A DNA stretch of 43,804 bases from Phycisphaerae bacterium. Lineage in GTDB: Bacteria > Planctomycetota > Phycisphaerae > UBA1845. Positions 25,629 to 34,518 of this stretch are shown here, piece after piece; position 1 is the stretch's first letter, and each line of letters begins with the position of its first letter. The notes beneath the pieces were generated by a model. It was given only the letters and a program-made list of their open reading frames with translations. It did no database searches and was not told the DNA's origin. The position numbers and the translations under genes were made by a program. Location of the stretch: positions 1 to 43,804 of the forward strand of contig BQJS01000011.1 in NCBI GenBank assembly GCA_021604825.1. The letters run 5' to 3'.

Positions 25629-28046
25629 ATGCGAAGGAAGAAACTCAACCAAGCAATGGCAGCTTGTTGCATTTCGCAGATCGTCAGCATCGCGGGATCG
25701 TTCCTCTTGCTGTCAACGACTTCCGCAAATGCTCAGGTGATAGTCGACAACGACGACGGAGCGCCAGCATATGTTGAATCCGGCGGCTGGTCGGCCAGCG
25801 GATCAGCCGGTTATGACGGCGGGACTTACCGATTTGCCACAGGAGGCGGCGCTCATTCAGCCACCTGGACGGCGACGCTCCCCACCGCTGGTGATTATGA
25901 AGTTTTTGTCTGGTATGTCCCCGGTTCAAATCGTGCCACAGCCGCCAAGTACGACATCATCGCCTCCGACGGTCCGCACACGGTCTTCGTGAATCAGACG
26001 GGTGGCGGTTACACGTTTGACTCCATCGGAACGTTTAATTTTAACGCAGGTAGTAACACCATTACGCTGGATGCTGCGGGCAGCACAAACGGTAGCGTTG
26101 TTATCGCCGATGCGGTGCGCTTTGGCGGCAGCGCCGGTGGCGAATGCACGCTCGACTCCACTGACGAAGTCCGACCCGATGTCTTTCACAAGGCGTACAC
26201 CTGCCCGGCGCCCCGCGCGATTCATGTGCTCGAATTCGATTTGCAAAACCCCGAGTACACAATCGACATGGGATTTTCATTGGGGAAACGCAACTATGGC
26301 GGGCTTAACGAACCCGTCAGTTCGATCGCCAATCGCTACGATACGCCGGAAAACGATGTGGTCGGTGCAATCAACGCGTCCTTCTCAGAACCGGGATTGA
26401 GCATACTTGGAATGTTGGGTTCCGGCGGAAACTTGATCGCGACGCGAGATGACACCTGGTGGGACCAACAAACATATATGCTCATGCAATCCGGCGAAGG
26501 TTGGGCGGGGTCGGATCTCGCCAGTGCCGTGATGACTGCTCGCTTTGCAGACGCGACGGAAATACCGATTGACATTCTCGACTACCCCTGTTCGGCCAAC
26601 TCGATCAGTGTCTACACGCCCGACTGGGACGATTCAACCGGTTCGACCGCCCAAGGCGTCGAGGTCATTGTGGAAAACGTCAACTATCCGTTGCGACCCA
26701 ACAAGGAACTGGTGGGCACGATCACGGCCATCCATACAGGAGCGGCTTCGACCGACAACGCTATTCCAGAAAACGGGTTTGTCCTCGCGGCGTGTTCCGG
26801 CGCCGAAGCGACACTGCTCTCGCACGTCACCGTGGGCGAGCAGGTTTCGGTTCGGTTCGACATGTCGCCACCCGAATTCGTGAACCTCAAGACCCTCTGC
26901 ACCGGCAACGCCTGGATGGTTAAGGACGGGGCTCCATTCCATGGTGGTGGACCCGAGCGCCACCCTCGCACAGTCCTGGCATGGTCGGGCACGAAACATT
27001 GGTTCGTCACGTTTGACGGACGTCAGCCGGGGTACAGCATCGGAGCCAACGTCGGCGAAATGACCGAGTTCCTCATTGACACGTTGCAGGTAGAAAACGC
27101 AATCAACCTCGACGGTGGTGGATCAACAACGATGGTCGTCGACGACGAGGTGGTCAACTGCCCCTCCGACGGCGCCGCGACCCCATGCACAGGAAATGAA
27201 CGTCACCTGCCCAACGCACTGCTACTGGTGGAACGAGACGCGACCAGTTCCTTCCCACTGGAAGATCCGTTCTCTGCGCCCGGCCGATCGCTCCCTTGGG
27301 ACGACAAGTTTCGATTCAATCCTCTAATCTCATTGTCACCTGAAACAGTGGGCCATATCGGGCTGGAGGTACTGAATCCCGACGGCGGATTTGAGACCGT
27401 GTCCGTCGGAGCCGCGGGCGATCACAACTATACGGTTTCGACCGATATACTCTGCGAATACCGCCCCGAAGTAGCGGCTGATGGATTCGAGCGCGTTGGC
27501 ATCTTCGCCCGCGACGACGGCAACGGCAACTTCGACAGCACGACATTGGGTGGCGGAAATTGCTACGCACTGACTTTCGATTCCAATGACGGGCGCATTC
27601 GCGCGGGCGTCGTTGTCGATGGCGTATTCACCGACTTCTTGGAATCCGCGCCGCATTTTGCACCATCCACCAATTGGCGAACGTTTGAAATCGATTGCCG
27701 CGAATCGAAAATCACCTTCAGCGTTGACGACGAAGTACTCGTTTCTGCAACCGATTCAACACACACCAATGGCCGCTTCGGAATTGGCTATCACGAATAC
27801 TTCAATAGCGACCTCAACATCCTCGGCACCCGCGCAGACAACTTCAGGGCCATTTGGCTGGACTTCGACTGGGATGACGACGGTGATGTGGACCTGACGG
27901 ACTTCAACATCTTCGCGTTGTGCGCGTCGGGCCCGGCGACTGCGTATCCTGAGGGGCATATCTGCCTGTCAATGGACGGCAGTGGAGACTTGAAAATAGA
28001 CCTGGCGGATTTCCAATTAATGCAAGAGGTCTTTACAGGCAACTAG
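25629..28046 (+). CDS. Exported golvesin-like/phosphodiester glycosidase/dockerin-like protein (paralogue 1)
   Basis: The 805-aa product has a signal peptide (1-35, ending SANA). A golvesin C-terminal-like beta-sandwich follows (about 36-165, 'VIVDNDDGAPAYVESGGW', 'YEVFVWYVPGSNRA', 'IADAVRFGG'), then a NAGPA-type phosphodiester glycosidase domain (about 180-530). The latter's hallmark 'AINLDGGGSTTMVVDDEVV' is present, and 'GAINASFSE' stands where the family usually has N-G. A laminin-G-like jelly roll (about 550-755, 'FERVGIFARDDGNGNF', 'FEIDCRESKITFSVDD') and a dockerin-like module (two loops around 'FALCASGP...C') complete it. GAGGAG precedes ATG 25629. The enzyme would act outside the cytoplasm, possibly on sugar-phosphate or sugar-1-phosphodiester linkages. 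Substrate and activity are unproven. Confidence 0.88.
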   Translation: MRRKKLNQAMAACCISQIVSIAGSFLLLSTTSANAQVIVDNDDGAPAYVESGGWSASGSAGYDGGTYRFATGGGAHSATWTATLPTAGDYEVFVWYVPGSNRATAAKYDIIASDGPHTVFVNQTGGGYTFDSIGTFNFNAGSNTITLDAAGSTNGSVVIADAVRFGGSAGGECTLDSTDEVRPDVFHKAYTCPAPRAIHVLEFDLQNPEYTIDMGFSLGKRNYGGLNEPVSSIANRYDTPENDVVGAINASFSEPGLSILGMLGSGGNLIATRDDTWWDQQTYMLMQSGEGWAGSDLASAVMTARFADATEIPIDILDYPCSANSISVYTPDWDDSTGSTAQGVEVIVENVNYPLRPNKELVGTITAIHTGAASTDNAIPENGFVLAACSGAEATLLSHVTVGEQVSVRFDMSPPEFVNLKTLCTGNAWMVKDGAPFHGGGPERHPRTVLAWSGTKHWFVTFDGRQPGYSIGANVGEMTEFLIDTLQVENAINLDGGGSTTMVVDDEVVNCPSDGAATPCTGNERHLPNALLLVERDATSSFPLEDPFSAPGRSLPWDDKFRFNPLISLSPETVGHIGLEVLNPDGGFETVSVGAAGDHNYTVSTDILCEYRPEVAADGFERVGIFARDDGNGNFDSTTLGGGNCYALTFDSNDGRIRAGVVVDGVFTDFLESAPHFAPSTNWRTFEIDCRESKITFSVDDEVLVSATDSTHTNGRFGIGYHEYFNSDLNILGTRADNFRAIWLDFDWDDDGDVDLTDFNIFALCASGPATAYPEGHICLSMDGSGDLKIDLADFQLMQEVFTGN

Positions 28047-28112
28047 TGCGAACGTGATCCACTGCATAAGCACGCTGGAGAGATTCACGATTCTTAAAAG
28101 GGTTTTCATCCC

Positions 28113-30515
28113 ATGTATTTCCGGAAAACATATTCATTGCTCACAATGGCGTTCGCTTTGATTTCGTGGACCCCCGTTCTTGCACAAGTCATCGTCGATA
28201 ACGATGACGGCACGCCTGCTTACGCCGAAACGGGTAGTTGGTCGACGAGCGGATCAGCCGGTTACGACGGTAGCAGTTACCGCTTCACATCTCCCGGAGG
28301 AAGCGAGACTGCAACCTGGACCGCAAACCTCGCGACAACTGACACCTATGAAGTATTCGTCTGGTACGTGCCCGGAACCAACCGCACTACTTCTACGCGT
28401 TACGACATTCACGCAGCCGATCAAACGTATACCGTCTTTGTCGAACAAACTGCTGGCGGGTTCACTTGGGAGTCACTGGGCACATACACGTTTAACGCCG
28501 GAAACAACACGATTACGCTTGATGCTGGCGCTAGTACGGGCGGAACGGCTGTCATCGCCGATGCGGTGCGCTTTGGCGGAAGCGCCGGTGGCGCGTGTAC
28601 ACTTGATTCGACTGAAGTTGTCGCAGTAGGCGTCAACCACATGGTCTACACCTGCCCAGCCCCCCAAGTGCTACACGTCATCGAGTACGACCTGGCAAAT
28701 CCGAATTATACGGTCGAGGTCGGTTTCCCACAGGGCAAGCGCAACTACGCCGCAAAGGTGGGGACGACGCAGATTGCTGCACAATACGACGCCCTGGGGC
28801 ACGACGTGATCGCTGCGGTGAACGCGTCGCATTTTGATGCAGGCATTTTCATCCACGGGATGCACGGCAGCAACAGCAACGTCATCGGGCTTCCCACACA
28901 AACCTGGCCAAAAGAAGCTTACGTCCTTGAGGAGTCGGGCCAGGCTTTCGTCGCAACCACCACGCCCCTAGCCGACGCCAAGCTACACTTCGCTGACGGC
29001 GCAGAGTTGCCCATTGACGTGTTCGACTACACTTGCAGCCTCAACGACATCGCAGTGTACACCAACGATTGGGGCGCATCGACCGGCTCTACCGCTCAAG
29101 GCGTGGAGGTCATCGTCGAGAATGTCACTTATCCGTGGCGCGCGAACAAGTGGGTCGGAGGAACGATCACGGCAATCCACACCGGCGCTGCGTCGCTAAA
29201 CAATGCGATTCCACCCGGCGGATTCGTACTAAAGGCCTGCTCGGGCGCAGAAGCTGAATTGCTGAGCCATGTCTCTATTGGTGATCATATCGAAGCGCAA
29301 GTGGGATTGTTCCCGCCCGAAATGAACAATGCCAAAGTTATCTGCGGGGGCGCCTCTGGCTGGCTGGTCAAGGACGGTGCCCCGTTCCCTGAAAACTGGA
29401 ATTACGGTCACGCGCCGGCGCGGCATCCGCGGACGGCGTTGGCATGGAACGGTACGACGCAGTGGTTCGTAACTTGCGACGGAAGGCAAACTGGCTATAG
29501 CGTGGGCATGACCTACACTGAACTGGCAGACTTTCTTGTCAATTCGCTGGGCGCGGATCACGCGGTGAACATCGATGGTGGCGGGTCGACCACCATGGTG
29601 ATCGACGGGGAGATTGCCAATTGCCCATCGGATGGTGCCGATCCGCCATGCACTGGTAATGAGAGGGCGGTGCCCAATGCCGTGCTGCTCATCGCCCGCG
29701 ACGCGACATCAACGTTTCCGCTCATTGACAATTTCACGAGCAGTGGCCGCGAACTTCCCTGGGATATGAAATTTACTTACAACCCGGTGGTCCCTTTTGC
29801 ACCGGTCCCGCCGGACGGCGATGGGTTCGTATTCGAGTTGATGAATTCCAACGGCGGATTTGAGACGGCATCGATGGGTGACAGCGGCGATCGTAATTAC
29901 ACGGCATCGGCTTCGTTGTACTGCGATTACCGTCCGGAAGTGGCAGCCGACGGATTCGAGCGGGTCGGTATCTTTGCGCGAGATGATGGCAACGGTAATT
30001 TTGACAGTACTTCGCTCGGCGGAGGGAATTGCTACGCGCTGACTTACGATTCCAATGACGGGCGCATTCGCGCGGGCGTCGTTGTCGACGGCGTCTTCAC
30101 TGATTTTCTCGAATCCGACCCACAATTCGCTCTATCCACGAACTGGCAAAGGTTTGAGATTGACTGTCGTGAATCGATCATCACATTCAGCGTCAATGAC
30201 CAAATCCTGGCTTCCGTGTCCGACACGACCCACGCCCACGGACGGTTTGGAATTGGCTATCACGAATACTTTGGCGACAACCTGAGCATCGGCGGCGCCC
30301 ACGCTGAAGACTTTCGTGCGATTTCGTTGGACTTCGACTGGGACGATGACGGCGATGTGGACCTGGCGGACTTCAACGTCTTCGCGCTGTGCGCTTTAGG
30401 ACCCGCAACAACATATCCACAGGGACACCTTTGCCTGCCAATGGATGGCAACGGCGACTTGAAAATCGACCTCGCGGATTTCTATCTCATGCAAGAGGTC
30501 TTTACAGGCAATTAA
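28113..30515 (+). CDS. Exported golvesin-like/phosphodiester glycosidase/dockerin-like protein (paralogue 2)
   Basis: The 800-aa product is a tandem copy of the preceding gene, 66 bases downstream. It has the same order: signal peptide (about 1-24), golvesin-like domain, NAGPA-like domain with 'AVNIDGGGSTTMVIDGEIAN', laminin-G-like domain and dockerin-like end. Conservation is uneven. The jelly-roll region around 'RPEVAADGFERVGIFARDDG' is almost identical, while the stretch after the first glycosidase strand ('NASHFDAGIFIHGMHGS' against 'NASFSEPGLSILGMLGS') has diverged. A 42-base block (30047-30088) is identical to 27578-27619. The pair may act on related but different substrates. AAGGG lies upstream of ATG 28113. 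Confidence 0.88.
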   Translation: MYFRKTYSLLTMAFALISWTPVLAQVIVDNDDGTPAYAETGSWSTSGSAGYDGSSYRFTSPGGSETATWTANLATTDTYEVFVWYVPGTNRTTSTRYDIHAADQTYTVFVEQTAGGFTWESLGTYTFNAGNNTITLDAGASTGGTAVIADAVRFGGSAGGACTLDSTEVVAVGVNHMVYTCPAPQVLHVIEYDLANPNYTVEVGFPQGKRNYAAKVGTTQIAAQYDALGHDVIAAVNASHFDAGIFIHGMHGSNSNVIGLPTQTWPKEAYVLEESGQAFVATTTPLADAKLHFADGAELPIDVFDYTCSLNDIAVYTNDWGASTGSTAQGVEVIVENVTYPWRANKWVGGTITAIHTGAASLNNAIPPGGFVLKACSGAEAELLSHVSIGDHIEAQVGLFPPEMNNAKVICGGASGWLVKDGAPFPENWNYGHAPARHPRTALAWNGTTQWFVTCDGRQTGYSVGMTYTELADFLVNSLGADHAVNIDGGGSTTMVIDGEIANCPSDGADPPCTGNERAVPNAVLLIARDATSTFPLIDNFTSSGRELPWDMKFTYNPVVPFAPVPPDGDGFVFELMNSNGGFETASMGDSGDRNYTASASLYCDYRPEVAADGFERVGIFARDDGNGNFDSTSLGGGNCYALTYDSNDGRIRAGVVVDGVFTDFLESDPQFALSTNWQRFEIDCRESIITFSVNDQILASVSDTTHAHGRFGIGYHEYFGDNLSIGGAHAEDFRAISLDFDWDDDGDVDLADFNVFALCALGPATTYPQGHLCLPMDGNGDLKIDLADFYLMQEVFTGN

Positions 30516-30570
30516 CGCAATAGTGATTCGATTCTAAGGGCAACGTGATGAGCAAAAGCGCCAAGTAGCC

Positions 30571-30586
30571 CCGAATGGCCATTCGG
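30571..30586. repeat. Perfect 16-bp palindrome between convergent genes
   Basis: CCGAATGGCCATTCGG is a perfect palindrome. AGCGCC (30557-30562) and GGCGCT (30585-30590) provide an alternative outer stem. It lies between the stop of the glycosidase paralogue and the end of the acyl carrier protein gene, where a bidirectional terminator would be expected. There is no clear T tract on either strand. Confidence 0.55.
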
Positions 30587-30676
30587 CGCTCAAATAATGT
30601 CACGGTACGATTGCGCTTCAGCACGCTGGCTACGTGGCGACCAACAGAGCGTCGTTCGGAGGAGCGCCGCTCGGGG

Positions 30677-30916
30677 TCAAACGTACTTGCCAATCACTGT
30701 GACGGCGCCCTCGATGGTCTGAGCCGCGAGCGCCTGGTCTTGATCCATGTCGATGTTGAACTCGGCTTCGAATGCCATCACCAATTCAACGCTCTGCATG
30801 GATTCGGCGCCCAAATCAAAAATGAAACTATCGCTGGGCTTAATCTCCTTTGGATCGATGCTGAGCACTTTGCCGGTGACTGCCTTAACCCTGTCGAGGA
30901 CTTGATTCTGTTCCAT
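30677..30916 (-). CDS. Acyl carrier protein
   Basis: The 79-aa product starts at ATG 30916, with AAGGGAG eight bases upstream; a six-codon longer frame is unlikely. It is acidic, mostly helical and of normal length. The phosphopantetheine attachment site is S39 in 'DLGAESMQSVEL', a variant of the usual DSL motif, and 'DSFIFDLGAES' precedes it as in AcpP-type proteins. It should carry acyl groups as thioesters in the cytoplasm. It does not sit with fatty-acid synthesis genes; instead it ends a probable operon with an ADP-forming acyl-CoA synthetase, 48 bases upstream. It may therefore be a specialised carrier rather than the housekeeping AcpP. Confidence 0.92.
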   Translation of the reverse strand: MEQNQVLDRVKAVTGKVLSIDPKEIKPSDSFIFDLGAESMQSVELVMAFEAEFNIDMDQDQALAAQTIEGAVTVIGKYV

Positions 30917-30964
30917 TGGTAAACTCCCTTGCAACGGAAATGCAATGCTTGTTTGTTCCGATGA

Positions 30965-33127
30965 CTATTCCCCGCCCACACGAATACGAATATCCGCAAT
31001 ATGGCAGCCGCTTCCTTCTGCGTGAACAATCATCGGGTTGATGTCCAACTCTTGTACGCTTGGACATTCGACCGCCAGTTGTGAAAGTCTCATGATCGCA
31101 TCTTCAATGGCCCGAAGATCGCTGGGTGGTTGCCCTCTCAGGCCCGCAAGTATCGGCGACGTTTTTAGTTCGCGCACCATTTCGCGTGCCGCGGCTTGCG
31201 TAATCGGTGCAACCCGGAACGTCACGTCCTTGAAGGCTTCAACGTAGATGCCACCCAACCCGAACATGATGACCGGGCCGAAGACAGGATCACGATTGAT
31301 TCCGAAGATCACTTCATGCCCTTGTGGAATCATGGGCCGAACGATGATGCCGTCGATGTCATTCTCTTCGACCTTCGATAGAGCACTCGCATGAATCTGA
31401 TTGAACGCCTGCCGAACGGCTTCTGCGTCTTTTAGGTTCAGTGCGACGCCATTTACTTCCGATTTGTGGATAATCCTTCTGGAGGCAATTCTTAGTACGA
31501 CGGGGTAACCGATTTTCTCAGCGGCGGCGACCGCTTCTTGCGGCGAACGGCTTACCTCGTATTCGGTGATTGGCAAGCCATATGCTTTCGCGATTTCCAA
31601 CGCATCTGGTTCAGACAGGTATCCTCCATCGCTCCTGGCGAGGATGTCTGTCGCACGATCGGTATCGACTTGAAATGTCTGCACGTTTGAAGGGTCGCGC
31701 TCGAGCCACGACTTATATTCAACGACCTTGGCCATCGCGTGAACAGCCGCCTCTGGCAAGATGTAGTGCGGAATCTCAGCGCGCTCAAGGATGTGGATGC
31801 CTGCAAGAACGTCCTGCGCGCCCATGAACGAGCAGCTCATCGTCTTGCCCGAGTCATGGTGCTTCATCGAAACATCTCGAACCGTCTCGGCGATTTCGGC
31901 GATGTTGGTCATCGATTGAGGCGTGAGAATCGTCAAGATCTGGTCGACGCCCGGGTCGGAATAGACCGCTTCGAGGGCAGCCGCATAACGATCGTCTCGA
32001 GCGTCGCCGATGACGTCGATCGGATTCGCAGTGTTCGCAGCTTTCGGCAGTGCGGCGCGGAGTTTCTTGCCTGTTTCCTCCGAGAACTTTGCTAGCTCTA
32101 GCCCATGACTGATCGCCGCGTCGGTGGCCATCACACCGGGACCACCGGCATTGGTGATGATCGCAAGTCGATCGCCCCTGGGCAGCGGCTGATTCGCGAA
32201 TAACTGAGCCGTATTGAACATGTCTTCGATGGTCTGGCAATGAATGATCCCGGATTGCTTGAAAGCACTGTCGCAGACTTCGGCACTGGACGCCAGCGAT
32301 CCCGTGTGCGACTGCGCCGCCGCCGCGCCTGCCGCTGTGCGACCGCTCTTGATCGCTAGAATCGGCTTGGGGTTGTCGCGGTTGCCAGCAATCTCATCAG
32401 CCGCACGCATCAGATCTCGTCCGCGGGCAATGCCTTCCAGGTACATCAAAATGACCGACGTTTGCGGATCGTCGGCCAGGTAATACAGCAGGTCCACGTC
32501 GTCGATGTCGGCTTTGTTGCCCAAACTGACGAACTTGCTGAATCCAATGTTCTTGCCAGCCGCATAGTCGAGTACTGCGGTGCAAAGCGCCCCACTTTGC
32601 GAAGCGAAGGCTATACGTCCAAGACTCGGCATGTTCCGCGCGAAGCTGGCGTTGAGACGGACATCCGGATCACAATTGATCACGCCCAGACAATTGGGAC
32701 CGAGGATGCGCATACCGGCTTCGTCTGCGATCGCTTGGATGCGTTGCTCTCGCTCCAATCCTTCCGGGCCAGATTCGCGGAATCCCGCAGAGATGATGAC
32801 GGCCGCCTTGACACCTTTCTCCACGCATTGGGTCAGCGCTCGTTCGCAGACCATTCCCGGAAAAACGAGGACCGCAAGATCGACGGGCTCGGGAATGTCG
32901 ACGACGTAGTCAAAAGCACGGACGCCGAGAATCTCCTTCTTGCGCGGCGCAACCGGGTATACGACTCCGTTGAAATCGCTATTGATCAGGTTCGCAAAGA
33001 TATCATGCGGAACCGTTCCCGGCGTGTTGGTGACCCCGAGGACAGCCACCGAACGCGGCTGAAAGAGTGAATCGAGATTTCCCATTTTCGTATTGCCCGG
33101 CGATTCAGGCGTCACGATCATGTCCAT
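30965..33127 (-). CDS. ADP-forming acyl-CoA synthetase (acetate-CoA ligase type, fused alpha-beta)
   Basis: The 720-aa product has the alpha part first: a CoA-binding Rossmann domain (about 20-145, 'LFQPRSVAVLGVTN', 'GVVYPVAPRKKEILG'), then succinyl-CoA-ligase-like domains. The phospho-His is H274 in 'AAAAQSHTGSLAS'. The ATP-grasp beta part follows (about 500-715: 'GYPVVLRIASRRIIHKSEVNGV', 'EVIFGINRDPVFGPVIMFGLGGI', 'ELDINPM'). It should interconvert acyl-CoA + ADP + Pi with acid + CoA + ATP. No GNAT acetyltransferase domain is attached, which separates it from Pat enzymes. ATG 33127 with GGAG upstream is preferred to the longer frame from 33184. Acyl specificity cannot be read from the sequence. 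The ACP gene follows directly. Confidence 0.92.
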   Translation of the reverse strand: MDMIVTPESPGNTKMGNLDSLFQPRSVAVLGVTNTPGTVPHDIFANLINSDFNGVVYPVAPRKKEILGVRAFDYVVDIPEPVDLAVLVFPGMVCERALTQCVEKGVKAAVIISAGFRESGPEGLEREQRIQAIADEAGMRILGPNCLGVINCDPDVRLNASFARNMPSLGRIAFASQSGALCTAVLDYAAGKNIGFSKFVSLGNKADIDDVDLLYYLADDPQTSVILMYLEGIARGRDLMRAADEIAGNRDNPKPILAIKSGRTAAGAAAAQSHTGSLASSAEVCDSAFKQSGIIHCQTIEDMFNTAQLFANQPLPRGDRLAIITNAGGPGVMATDAAISHGLELAKFSEETGKKLRAALPKAANTANPIDVIGDARDDRYAAALEAVYSDPGVDQILTILTPQSMTNIAEIAETVRDVSMKHHDSGKTMSCSFMGAQDVLAGIHILERAEIPHYILPEAAVHAMAKVVEYKSWLERDPSNVQTFQVDTDRATDILARSDGGYLSEPDALEIAKAYGLPITEYEVSRSPQEAVAAAEKIGYPVVLRIASRRIIHKSEVNGVALNLKDAEAVRQAFNQIHASALSKVEENDIDGIIVRPMIPQGHEVIFGINRDPVFGPVIMFGLGGIYVEAFKDVTFRVAPITQAAAREMVRELKTSPILAGLRGQPPSDLRAIEDAIMRLSQLAVECPSVQELDINPMIVHAEGSGCHIADIRIRVGGE

Positions 33128-33211
33128 GTCCAGACTCCAGCAATCCTGTTTGAGCCGACCGCACGCGACAATTAGAAGCATCATTGACTGGGCGGCCGAC
33201 CCTTATTTTAT

Positions 33212-34456
33212 TTAAGCCATCGCTCGACGCGCGCGTTCAACGTAAGCGTTGCGATCGTCGGCGGTCATTTCAAACACGTGATGCAGCAGTGCCTCCATCG
33301 GTTCGGTTAACTCGACTTTGCGACGGGACATTGCCGTTCGGGCGGTCTTGATCAAAGAGCTCAGTCCGAATCCCTTCGTGATGGCACCGCCGAGGAACCA
33401 CGCATACGGTGGAATGTACTTGGGCAGCGGCGCACCAGTGGCGACCAGAACGGCCATCGTCCCTACGACCGAACCGGTGTTGAGCAGGGTGCCGATGCTC
33501 GTCTTGACGTGATCGCCGATGATGCTGCCGACCTTGCGTGAACCGGTATCCACGGGTCGATTGTTCATCAAGACACTGACGTTCGAATAGTCGTTCTTCA
33601 GATCGCTGTTGGTTGTCAGCGCCCCAAGATTGACCCATTCTCCAACATACGCGTGCCCGAGAAATCCATCGTGGTACTTGTTGGAGTTACCGTGGATGAT
33701 GCTTTCTTCAACTTCACCGCCGACGCGACAATTCGGCCCGATCGTGCTGCCTTCGCGCACTTTTGCTCCGAGCAAAATCGACCCAGCGCCGACATAGCAA
33801 GGTCCTTCGATCCGCGTGAACGGATGCACCTCACAGCCAGGTTCAATCGTGACCGGACCGCCATTCGTGTCGATGCAAACAAACGGATGAATCGACGCGC
33901 CATCCCCGACAAACACCCGCTCCTTCGGCCCATGAATCACCGCCGATTCGTGCATGACGCCGTGAACACCGTTTTTTCCGGCGGCATCAAAGTCAGCCGT
34001 GATCTCTTCGGGATTGGCGAGCATGACATCCCAAATGTAGTCGAACCATTTGCCGTCATACTCACCGCGTTTGGCCTGCCCCGCCGCAGTAAACAACGCG
34101 TCGATGCTGTTGATTCCGGCAACTTGGCCAGACGTGCGCCATGCCGCGAGTTGGTCACCGCGCCAAAGGGCCACCCCCGGATCTGGCGGCTGCCAACCTT
34201 CACCGCGCAGCCTGGCGTTGACAAAGAGGACGTCACCCGAAACGCCGGAAAGATCGTTGATAGGTTTATCGCAGCGCTCCGAGATCGTTGGAGTCAAGTA
34301 ATCGCGAACCATGACAGCGGCAACATCAGCCCCGACATGACGCGCCGTTTTGCAACAGAGCGTCGTCGCACCACAACGCAATTCAAATATTCCGCGCATA
34401 TGACTGATCGGTGCGAAACGATCCGTCTGCTTGTCTTCAAAAATAACCAGTTTCAT
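33212..34456 (-). CDS. GlmU-like putative sugar nucleotidyltransferase with left-handed beta-helix
   Basis: The 414-aa product begins 'MKLVIFEDKQTDRFAPISHMRG', the start of the NTP_transf_4 (GlmU-like) group, in which the usual nucleotide-binding L-x-A-G-x-G-T is absent. The N-terminal half contains 'VLFVNARLRG' and 'WDVMLANPEEITADF'. From about residue 180 the hexapeptide repeats of a left-handed beta-helix begin ('AVIHGPKERVFVGDGASI', 'VTIEPGCEVHPF', 'IGPNCRVGGEVEESIIHGN'). It is likely an acyl- or nucleotidyltransferase acting on a phosphorylated amino sugar. Its position 62 bases after nagB supports an amino-sugar substrate. AAAGGC precedes ATG 34456. Exact reaction unknown. Confidence 0.87.
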   Translation of the reverse strand: MKLVIFEDKQTDRFAPISHMRGIFELRCGATTLCCKTARHVGADVAAVMVRDYLTPTISERCDKPINDLSGVSGDVLFVNARLRGEGWQPPDPGVALWRGDQLAAWRTSGQVAGINSIDALFTAAGQAKRGEYDGKWFDYIWDVMLANPEEITADFDAAGKNGVHGVMHESAVIHGPKERVFVGDGASIHPFVCIDTNGGPVTIEPGCEVHPFTRIEGPCYVGAGSILLGAKVREGSTIGPNCRVGGEVEESIIHGNSNKYHDGFLGHAYVGEWVNLGALTTNSDLKNDYSNVSVLMNNRPVDTGSRKVGSIIGDHVKTSIGTLLNTGSVVGTMAVLVATGAPLPKYIPPYAWFLGGAITKGFGLSSLIKTARTAMSRRKVELTEPMEALLHHVFEMTADDRNAYVERARRAMA

Positions 34457-34518
34457 GGCATTTGCCTTTTGTAATCTGCGGATACTCTGCAAACCTTAAG
34501 AACGAAATGACCCGCGAT

